From the NCBI GenBank assembly GCA_003645845.1, contig QNCV01000008.1:1-21376 (forward strand): a stretch of 21,376 nucleotides of DNA. Direction: 5' to 3'. Source of the DNA: Fidelibacterota bacterium (GTDB taxonomy: Bacteria; Fidelibacterota; UBA2242). Position numbers and translations under genes: made by a program. A model generated the notes under the pieces. The model did no database searches, was not told the DNA's origin, and saw nothing but the letters and a program-made list of their open reading frames with translations. Of the stretch, positions 15,342-21,376 are shown in pieces; the first letter of the stretch is position 1; each line of letters opens with the position of its first letter.

Positions 15342-16079
15342 TTGGAATTTGATCTGAAAGGAAGAGTTATCAAGGGTATCATATACATCTATCGCTGGAT
15401 CGTTGCCGTGTCGATATTTTCTCTGATAGCCGCATTGGTGTTTATTGGCATGATCTTCTACCGTCCCCAGCAGCTCTATGTGCTTATTCAGCCGCTCTGT
15501 CGTCTGCTGTTGAAAACAATCTCTGTCCGGGTAAAGGTAACCGGTCTGGAGAATTTTGACCATAAAAAACCGTATCTGATTATCTGTAATCACGAGTCTC
15601 TGCTCGATGCATTTATTTGTCCCGGCTACATTCCGATGGTATTTACAGTGCTGGAGCTGGCAGACCATTTTTCATGGCCGGTCTGGGGAAATATGATCAG
15701 GAAATGGGGTAATATACCGGTCAAGAAAGGGAATCTGAAAGAAACAATTGCCTCTCTGGACCAGGCTCGCGATGTTTTGCGCAATGGCCGTTCCATTCTG
15801 ATTTTTCCCGAGGGCGAGCGGACGGTTGACGGAAAGATGAAACCCTTTCGCAAAGGCGCCTTTCATCTGGCCAAAAATGCAAAAGCAGATATCCTGCCGA
15901 TCGGTATGAAGGGATTGTGCCGGGCAAAAACAAAGAGTGACTGGCGTGTACGCTCTTCTAATGTCAGTTTAAATTTCGGACGACCGTTACTATATAAAGA
16001 TTACTGCCATATGACTATTGATGAACTAAAGAACCGGGCGGAGAAAGAGATTATGCGGTTAAAAAACAGAAATGCATGA
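15342..16079 (+). CDS. 1-acyl-glycerol-3-phosphate acyltransferase-like (PlsC family)
   Basis: 245 residues. A hydrophobic membrane segment (about 17-38) is followed by the PlsC acyltransferase domain. The catalytic motif I is NHESLLD (N83-H84 to D89), the NHx4D signature. The WGNIPVKKGN block (about 122-131) and motif III FPEGERT (155-161) bind the phosphate, and LPIGMKG is motif IV. Family members transfer acyl chains to lysophosphatidate or related acceptors at the inner membrane. Glu in place of the common Gln in NHQS is an ordinary variant. The TTG at 15342 is the first possible start because a stop codon lies in frame at 15312; no strong Shine-Dalgarno is visible. Substrate specificity cannot be decided. 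Confidence 0.88.
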   Translation: MEFDLKGRVIKGIIYIYRWIVAVSIFSLIAALVFIGMIFYRPQQLYVLIQPLCRLLLKTISVRVKVTGLENFDHKKPYLIICNHESLLDAFICPGYIPMVFTVLELADHFSWPVWGNMIRKWGNIPVKKGNLKETIASLDQARDVLRNGRSILIFPEGERTVDGKMKPFRKGAFHLAKNAKADILPIGMKGLCRAKTKSDWRVRSSNVSLNFGRPLLYKDYCHMTIDELKNRAEKEIMRLKNRNA

Positions 16080-16129
16080 TTCCAATATTAGCTCATTGAG
16101 ATAATGAAATTATTTATTAAATTTAGACT

Positions 16130-16909
16130 ATGAAAAAAACTGATTTTTCTTTTTTACCCGAAAAAAAACAACTCCTCTACGAACAGCTGGCTCGATCGTA
16201 TCGTATTAAGGAACGCCAGAAAAATATCCTCTGGACCCCCTTTGAAGGAAAACTTATTGACAGCAAGATTGCACTGATTTCTGTTGCCGGCGCCTATCTG
16301 AAAGGCGGGAAGACCTTTACCAAAGATTCGAGCAATCAGAATTACAACTATCTGGCTATCGACATCAATTTTAACCGTGATAACCTTGAATTTATGGCGC
16401 TTGATTGGGAAACGTCGGAAGCAGAAAAAGACTTTAATGTTGTTCTGCCGATTGAACGTCTGGTCTTGTTGCAGAAGGAGGGGCTGATCGGCAAAGTCAA
16501 TGAAAACCTGTTTAGTTTTTCAGGCACCAACGATAATCGCGATCTGCTCAGTAAATCGATTAAAAAACTTTCAAAACAGATGGAGAAAGAGGAGTGTCGG
16601 GGAGCACTGATTATTCCCTGTTCGGCAAAAACAGCTGAAACCGCCTGCCTGATAGCTAATCAGTTAGAAGCGTGCAACCTGTCAACCGTTTTACTGACAC
16701 CCTTTTACGAGCAGGCCCTGGTCATGTCGCCCCCCCGTTGTGCTTTTATCAATTTTCCCTTTGGGAGAATTCTGGGAAATGCAGAGCATATAACCCTGCA
16801 TACGGCAATCTTGCGTGATACCCTGAGATTATTCGAGAAAGCCAAGATTCCGGGAGAAATCTTGAGCCTGAACTTTATCTGGTCCCACGGAAAAGTTCCA
16901 AACTGGTAA
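16130..16909 (+). CDS. Cysteine-containing relative of glycine/sarcosine/betaine/D-proline reductase selenoprotein B
   Basis: 259 residues. ALISVAGAYLKGGKTF (about 48-63), SEAEKDFNVVLPIERLVLLQKEGLIG (96-121), the ALIIPCSAKTAETACLI segment (159-175) and PPRCAFINFPFGRILG (about 201-216) match the layout of the GrdB/PrdB family. In GrdB and PrdB the residue after the central strand is selenocysteine; here it is Cys164, coded by an ordinary codon, and further cysteines sit at 173 and 182. No GrdA, GrdC/D/E or PrdA gene is nearby, so participation in a Stickland reductase is not supported. A thiol-based reductase or lyase function is possible. It lies 50 bases after the plsC-like gene with no clear ribosome site and ends just before the shared terminator. 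Confidence 0.72.
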   Translation: MKKTDFSFLPEKKQLLYEQLARSYRIKERQKNILWTPFEGKLIDSKIALISVAGAYLKGGKTFTKDSSNQNYNYLAIDINFNRDNLEFMALDWETSEAEKDFNVVLPIERLVLLQKEGLIGKVNENLFSFSGTNDNRDLLSKSIKKLSKQMEKEECRGALIIPCSAKTAETACLIANQLEACNLSTVLLTPFYEQALVMSPPRCAFINFPFGRILGNAEHITLHTAILRDTLRLFEKAKIPGEILSLNFIWSHGKVPNW

Positions 16910-16935
16910 ACATTTGCTTTAAGGTAAAATAAAAA

Positions 16936-16966
16936 CCGCCATTGAATCCAACGGCGGCTTTTTCTA
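16936..16966. terminator. Bidirectional intrinsic terminator between convergent genes
   Basis: CCGCC-A-TTG / CAA-C-GGCGG (16936-16957) forms a hairpin with an AATC loop. It is followed by a T-rich tract on the plus strand (CTTTTTCTATTT). On the minus strand the complement of the upstream AAAATAAAAA also gives a T-run. It sits between the convergent GrdB-like (+) and pepD (-) genes, where a two-way terminator is expected. Confidence 0.75.
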
Positions 16967-16982
16967 TTTACGTAAACAGAAT

Positions 16983-18443
16983 TTATTGGGTGGCAATCCG
17001 TTTCAATGTTTCTTGAAGCAGATTCCAGAAATTCTCCACCGTTTTTATTTCAACCACCTCATCGGGTGAGTGTGGATTTTTAATAGTTGGCCCGAAGGAA
17101 ATCATATCGATACCCGGTACAGTTTTACCAATAATACCGCATTCCAGGCCTGCATGGATTGCCTTGACCTCCGGGGTTTTTCCAAACAGATCTTCGGATA
17201 CAGTTTTCATAGTTTGGAGAATTTTCGAGTCCATGTTCGGATTCCAGCCCGGGTACCCGCCACCCTGATGAACAGTACCTCCGGCGAGTAAACCGGTTGC
17301 CTTAACCTGATCCGCGATATCGTCCTTGGCTGTTTCCACGGAACTCCGCTGACTCGTCAAGACAGAAACACTGTTTTCTTCCGTACGAACAATTGCCAGG
17401 GATGTGGATGTTTCCACAAGATCAGGAATGTCGAAACTCATAGCGACAACCCCATGCGGCAACGCATAAATCAGATTAAGCAGTCGGGTCTGTAAATCCC
17501 GGGAAAAAACCTTTCCCGGATTGGCGGTGTTTTCGACAACAATCTTAATTTCCTTTTCAATACCCCTGTATTCGGTGTTGAATATCTGGCCATATTTATC
17601 GACAAATGATTTGAAGCCCTCAACATTATCGGATTTTACCAGCAGAACAGCTTCGGCTTCACGGGGAATCGCGTTGTGCTTGCTGCCGCCGGAAAAGGAT
17701 GCCAGATGAAATTCATATTGCGTGTCGGCATTCCAGAGCAGGCGATTTAAGAGTTTATTGGCATTCCCACGCCCCAAGGCAATGTCAAGACCGGAGTGAC
17801 CACCTTTCAGACCGGTGATTTTTACCAAAAGAGGGATAAAATTTTCAGGAGCACCGACCCAACTGACGGGCAACGAAATTTCGGTGTCTTTACCGCCGGC
17901 GCAACCGACGTAGAGAGCACCGTCCTCTTCGGAATCACCATTAATTAAAATGTCAGCGGTTACGAATCCGGGTTTCAGCGCATTAGCTCCGGTCAAACCA
18001 GTCTCTTCGTCAATTGTAAACAGGAATTCCATCGGCGGATGAACCATATCGGTGGATGCCATCACGGTCAATGCCGCCGCGACACCAATGCCATTATCGG
18101 CGCCGAGTGTTGTGCCTTCCGCCCTGATATAGTCTCCGTCAATTTTCATTCTGATCGGATCTTTCCGGAAATCATGTTCGGTCCCGCTGTTTTTCTCGCA
18201 AACCATATCCAAATGACCCTGCAGACATACTTTTGGTCTGTCTTCGTATCCGGGAGTGGCCGGTTTGGTGACCAGAACATTGCCGACCTCATCCTGTTTA
18301 TAGGGAAGCTGCAGCTCCTTAGCGACTTTAATGATGTATTGGGCTGCATCTGCCTCATGTTTCGACTCTCTGGGGATCTGATTCAATTCATAGAAGTATT
18401 GCCACAACCTGGCCGGTTTGAGTCCTTCAAATACGTATTTCAT
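16983..18443 (-). CDS. pepD: Aminoacyl-histidine dipeptidase (PepD, M20C family)
   Basis: 486 residues, the usual length of PepD. The metal-binding and catalytic residues are intact: H77 and D79 in GHLDMVCE, D116 in ADNGIG (bridging Asp), E146/E147 in DEETGLTGA, D170 in INGDSEEDG, and H458 in NPHSP near the C-terminus. AIHAGLECGIIG (about 428-439) is the family signature. It cleaves dipeptides with C-terminal His and many other dipeptides in the cytoplasm with zinc-type metals. A strong GGAGG site precedes the ATG. It follows rocD by 25 bases on the same strand, suggesting an amino-acid catabolism unit. Confidence 0.95.
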   Translation of the reverse strand: MKYVFEGLKPARLWQYFYELNQIPRESKHEADAAQYIIKVAKELQLPYKQDEVGNVLVTKPATPGYEDRPKVCLQGHLDMVCEKNSGTEHDFRKDPIRMKIDGDYIRAEGTTLGADNGIGVAAALTVMASTDMVHPPMEFLFTIDEETGLTGANALKPGFVTADILINGDSEEDGALYVGCAGGKDTEISLPVSWVGAPENFIPLLVKITGLKGGHSGLDIALGRGNANKLLNRLLWNADTQYEFHLASFSGGSKHNAIPREAEAVLLVKSDNVEGFKSFVDKYGQIFNTEYRGIEKEIKIVVENTANPGKVFSRDLQTRLLNLIYALPHGVVAMSFDIPDLVETSTSLAIVRTEENSVSVLTSQRSSVETAKDDIADQVKATGLLAGGTVHQGGGYPGWNPNMDSKILQTMKTVSEDLFGKTPEVKAIHAGLECGIIGKTVPGIDMISFGPTIKNPHSPDEVVEIKTVENFWNLLQETLKRIATQ

Positions 18444-18468
18444 AAATAATCCTCCGTTTTGTTTTTTC

Positions 18469-19674
18469 TCAGATTTGGGTTAGCACTTCTTTTATTGCAA
18501 TAAGCGCCTGATCGATTTCTTCACGGGTTATTACCAGCGGTGGAGCAATTCTGATAACATTTTCGTGAGTCTCTTTGGCGAGAATTCCTCTTTCCTGGAG
18601 AGCCTCACAAAAACGACGCGCACCACCGGCATTTTTTTTGAGTACAATCCCGATCCAGAGTCCTTTCCCCCGATAAAAATCCACATATTGACTTTCAATT
18701 TTGCGTAACTCGTTTAGTAGATATTCACCCAGTTCGGCGGAACGCTCGACCAGATTTTCATCCCGGATAATCTTTAATGCTTCCCGGGCGACGGCACAGG
18801 CGATGGGATTGCCACCGTATGTAGAACCATGATCACCGGGATTGAAAACCCCCAGAACCTCCCGGGAAGACAAAACCGCTGAAACGGGATACATCCCGCC
18901 GGATAGCGCCTTGCCGATAATAACCATATCGGGTTTGACATTTTCGTGTTCATAAGCGAATAGTGCACCGGTTCGCCCGAGACCGCTCTGGATTTCATCA
19001 ACGATCAAAAGGACATTGTTTTGACGACACAGGTCGGCAGCTTCGCGCAGGAAACCTTTTGGAGGAACAACCACACCGCTTTCCCCCTGGATGGGTTCCA
19101 CAAGAAACGCAACGGTGTTTTTATTGATGGCATTTTTTAATGCGTCGGCGTCACCATAGGGGATTATTTTAAATCCGGGGGTCAGGGGACCAAATCCGTC
19201 CTTATATTGATTTTCACTTGAAAAGGAGATAATGGTTGTGGTACGACCGTGAAAATTTCCGTCACAGACAATAATCTCGGCATTATTATTATCAACGCCT
19301 TTGACCTTGTAGCCCCATTTCCGGGACGCTTTAATGGCTGTCTCTACGGCTTCAGCTCCGGAGTTCATCGGCAACATCATTTCATAACCGCTCATTTCAC
19401 ACAATTCCTTGGCCAGATAGGGCAACTGATCATTGCGAAAGGCTCTGGATGTCAGCGCCAGGCGCGCGGATTGCTCCTGAAGAACTTTGACCAGACGGGG
19501 ATGACAGTGTCCCTGATTGACCGCCGAATAGGCTGCCAGAAAGTCCATATATCGCCGGCCTTCCACATCTTCAACCCAGATACCGGAGCCTTTTGTCAGT
19601 ACAACGTCCAGAGGTTTGTAATTGTGTGCTCCATACTGATTTTCAAGGGCAATGCATTCTTTGGTTGCACTCAT
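18469..19674 (-). CDS. rocD: Ornithine aminotransferase (ornithine-oxo-acid transaminase)
   Basis: 401 residues, class III PLP-dependent aminotransferase of RocD length. The family features are MNSGAEAVETAIK (about 103-115), NFHGRTTTIISFS (about 140-152), the PLP-ring Asp226 in LLIVDEIQSGLGRTG, and the Schiff-base Lys255 in VIIGKALSGGMYPVSA. The MNSGAEAVETA motif favours ornithine aminotransferase over acetylornithine or GABA enzymes. The reaction is ornithine plus 2-oxoglutarate to glutamate-5-semialdehyde plus glutamate, linking arginine/ornithine breakdown to proline and glutamate. An AGAGAGGA site precedes the ATG. The upstream gap (19675-19804) shows no convincing promoter. Confidence 0.92.
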   Translation of the reverse strand: MSATKECIALENQYGAHNYKPLDVVLTKGSGIWVEDVEGRRYMDFLAAYSAVNQGHCHPRLVKVLQEQSARLALTSRAFRNDQLPYLAKELCEMSGYEMMLPMNSGAEAVETAIKASRKWGYKVKGVDNNNAEIIVCDGNFHGRTTTIISFSSENQYKDGFGPLTPGFKIIPYGDADALKNAINKNTVAFLVEPIQGESGVVVPPKGFLREAADLCRQNNVLLIVDEIQSGLGRTGALFAYEHENVKPDMVIIGKALSGGMYPVSAVLSSREVLGVFNPGDHGSTYGGNPIACAVAREALKIIRDENLVERSAELGEYLLNELRKIESQYVDFYRGKGLWIGIVLKKNAGGARRFCEALQERGILAKETHENVIRIAPPLVITREEIDQALIAIKEVLTQI

Positions 19675-19804
19675 ATATTATCCTCTCTGTTTTATCGATT
19701 ATCAAGACTACAGGGAATTTAACTAATATTTAGATTTTCGCCACAGATTTCTTAATTATTTAAGGTATCAAACAGGGCTTTCCTGCCGGTCTTATAATTT
19801 ATGT

Positions 19805-21145
19805 TCAAAAGCTGTATTCAAGGCCGATATGATGGCTTTGACCGCCGCGCCGGCGAACTTTTTTTCCGGCAACGGGTTGGTGAATTTTGATGGGGCTGTC
19901 ATCAACCCGTTTGATATAAGGAATAATTTGTGTCCCTGAGTAGAAAACGGAAAAGTATTTGAAGCGGTGGTGAAGGCTTCCGCGAAAAGTAAAAAAACTG
20001 GCGTTCAATGTTACGGGATAGTCAATCGGCGATGAAGTTAAGCCGAATTCCAGATGAGCTTTTCCCTTTACCTGAAAATTGTATCGGGAATGGATATACT
20101 GAAGACCCAGGTTGCAGACTGTTTTGGAAAAGGTAATGTTTCCGGACCAACCGAACAACTGAGCAAAGGACCGACTCTGACCCAGCTGCGCTTCGGCCCA
20201 ATGGGCCACCGGAATTATCTGAAGACCCAGCAGAGGGTCCGAAGCATATCCAAGCAGCGGAGTTTTAACAGTGAAGTCGCCGGTATACCGGATAAAGCTT
20301 ATCCCCGTGTAAAATGAGTTGTCTGCAATATCACTTGTAATCCGAAACGCGGCACCGGTCCGGGCCAACTGACCGTTTCCCAGATCATCCATATCTACTG
20401 CATCATAAGTATGATAATCTGTGCTGAAACCCAGGTTCGTTTTGAATAAATCCAGTGAGAAGTGGGAAATTACTGATTTTTCCGGGATAAGAGTGACAGC
20501 AATAAGGTATTGCCGAAGTTGTATTGGAATTCCCAGTAATCGTTTCCCGGACAGGGTCGGTGTGGAGCTTGAATTGATATAGTGAAATTCCGGTTTGTTT
20601 TGAGCATTCCGGCGATTGAAGATAAATCGAAGATAATGCCCCGGGATTTTGGTGGAGCCCGATATGCTTATATCTGATAATGTTAACCGGTTTGACACAC
20701 CGACAGTTGATCCGAATGTTTCAGGCAGCAAATCAAGGAAGTATTCATTCAGGGCTTCATTCTGTGATATGGGGAAATCCAAAATGTTAATATCACCATT
20801 TGATTTTTGATCGGCATAACGAAGCCCGATTCCCAGAAAGCCGGTACCATCACTCACGGTCCAGATTATCGTATTATCCACTCCCTTATTTGCCAGATTA
20901 AAACGAACGGCCGTGTCATCATTTCGGTTATTGGATTTAAGATTAGAAAAGGATGATTTTATTTTAAGCGTCTGGGATGATTTGTTCAGAGAACAGGGAA
21001 AATTAACATAAAGCAATGTTTTCTGACTGAACACCGAGCTACCGATAGATTTATCAACAATGTTCCGGTAGATGTCATCAATTTGTTGAGAAATACAATG
21101 TTTTTTCCGGTGATTGTCTTTCCGGGGTAATATCAGGACCAGCAT
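19805..21145 (-). CDS. Outer-membrane beta-barrel protein, unknown family; main reading frame of a frameshifted gene
   Basis: 446 codons to TGA, but the first codons from the ATG at 21145 lack a signal peptide and a ribosome site and read as out-of-frame sequence. The protein-like part begins at about QQIDDIYRN (about 21090). It is rich in alternating polar/hydrophobic strands with many Asn, Ser, Phe and Tyr residues (for example NASFFTFRGSLHHRFKYFSV). It ends HHIGLEYSF, with the C-terminal aromatic typical of outer-membrane barrels recognised by BamA. The missing signal peptide lies in the overlapping frame at 21269-21078. The gene immediately follows a T9SS-signal-bearing gene on the same strand. 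No specific family is recognised; a partner role for the upstream secreted protein is inference. Confidence 0.6.
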   Translation of the reverse strand: MLVLILPRKDNHRKKHCISQQIDDIYRNIVDKSIGSSVFSQKTLLYVNFPCSLNKSSQTLKIKSSFSNLKSNNRNDDTAVRFNLANKGVDNTIIWTVSDGTGFLGIGLRYADQKSNGDINILDFPISQNEALNEYFLDLLPETFGSTVGVSNRLTLSDISISGSTKIPGHYLRFIFNRRNAQNKPEFHYINSSSTPTLSGKRLLGIPIQLRQYLIAVTLIPEKSVISHFSLDLFKTNLGFSTDYHTYDAVDMDDLGNGQLARTGAAFRITSDIADNSFYTGISFIRYTGDFTVKTPLLGYASDPLLGLQIIPVAHWAEAQLGQSRSFAQLFGWSGNITFSKTVCNLGLQYIHSRYNFQVKGKAHLEFGLTSSPIDYPVTLNASFFTFRGSLHHRFKYFSVFYSGTQIIPYIKRVDDSPIKIHQPVAGKKVRRRGGQSHHIGLEYSF

Positions 21146-21269
21146 GAAAACCGGTCATCGTTTCAGGCATGTTGGTCCAGTCTGCCTGTAATGAAGAAAC
21201 CAGGCAGACAAACAGAAAGGGGAAAAGCAGGCGGCTTTTCCCCGTATATTTACAGATAAAAATTCGCAA
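21078..21269 (-). pseudogene. Signal-peptide-bearing 5' portion of the frameshifted outer-membrane protein gene
   Basis: The frame starts at TTG (21269) and ends in TGA at 21078. The product begins with a clear Sec signal peptide: a basic start (about 1-13), hydrophobic core LLFPFLFVCLVSS (14-26) and probable cleavage after LQA (29). About 33 further residues follow, ending EKTLYFSTN. It overlaps the barrel frame by 68 bases. A +1 shift between 21160 and 21078 would join them; the A6 run at about 21101-21106 (CCGGAAAAAACATTG) is the likeliest place for an indel. An in-frame TGA in the barrel frame at about 21160 bounds the region. It could be a sequencing error, a true mutation or a phase-variable switch. 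The AGAGAGG site is unusually close to the TTG. Confidence 0.55.
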
Positions 21270-21276
21270 AACCTCT

Positions 21277-21376
21277 CTATTTCATTAGGGTCATCTTTCG
21301 GGTAGTGATATGGCCGTCTATGTTCATGCGGCAGAAGTATATACCGGAAGGATGGTTAGCGGCATTCCAAGTGGTA
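21277..21376 (-). CDS. C-terminal end of a secreted protein with a type IX sorting domain, partial
   Basis: Only the last 32 residues and the stop (TAG at 21277-21279) are in the window. They read TWNAANHPSGIYFCRMN, then IDGHITTRKMTLMK. The pattern N..PSGIYF.R....G....RKM.L.K is the type A T9SS C-terminal sorting domain, normally about 80 residues and cleaved after export across the outer membrane. The rest of the gene, and so its function, lies to the right. The next gene starts seven bases further on, so the two probably form one unit. Confidence 0.8.
   Translation of the reverse strand, partial: TTWNAANHPSGIYFCRMNIDGHITTRKMTLMK

Noticed and set aside
15200..15388. 62-codon minus-strand frame ending in an ATGA overlap with trkH, with a basic C-terminal tail
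   Set aside because: It starts inside the plsC-like gene on the opposite strand, has no ribosome site and no recognisable domain. The overlap with trkH is probably chance; the same bases serve as trkH leader.
19675..19712. TTGATA...GATAAT promoter-like pair upstream of rocD
   Set aside because: The -10 would overlap the ribosome site and lie immediately before the start codon, leaving no room for a leader.

Overview
The window is bacterial, gene-dense and coded almost entirely on the minus strand. A C-terminal type IX secretion sorting signal at the right edge, with bactofilin, ParAB and an outer-membrane beta-barrel, points to a diderm bacterium of the Fibrobacterota-Chlorobiota-Bacteroidota (FCB) superphylum or a neighbouring candidate phylum (for example Calditrichota, KSB1, Marinimicrobia or Cloacimonadota). 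The exact phylum is inference.

Reading the minus strand from right to left, the window opens with the tail of a T9SS-exported protein (21376-21277). It is followed a few bases later by an outer-membrane barrel protein whose signal peptide and barrel lie in different frames (21269-19805). Next comes a small amino-acid catabolism unit: rocD (ornithine aminotransferase) and pepD (M20 dipeptidase). Two plus-strand genes interrupt here: a PlsC-like acyltransferase and a stand-alone, cysteine-containing relative of the glycine/betaine/D-proline reductase selenoprotein B family. They end at a hairpin terminator shared with the convergent pepD. trkH (K+ uptake, divergent from plsC) follows.

A compact cluster parA-parB-lytM(M23)-bactofilin comes next. 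It combines chromosome partitioning with peptidoglycan and cell-shape functions, and is joined by stop/start overlaps. About 200 bases further on begins a complete V/A-type ATPase operon: a 46-residue one-helix membrane protein (short, TTG start), then stalk subunit H, C(d), I(a), K(c ring), F, E, A, B and D. The operon continues into a universal stress protein and an EIIA-Ntr-like protein. A second EIIA-like gene, with its own strong predicted promoter, runs off the left edge.

Between subunits I and K lies a roughly 230-bp non-coding palindromic element. It has 17-bp perfect terminal inverted repeats, an internal hairpin and a probable 7-bp target duplication, so it looks like a MITE that landed inside the ATPase operon. 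The neighbourhood as a whole links an ion-pumping ATPase, K+ uptake (TrkH) and EIIA-type regulators. Such regulators control K+ transport in Proteobacteria, which suggests an ion and energy homeostasis locus. That functional link is inference.
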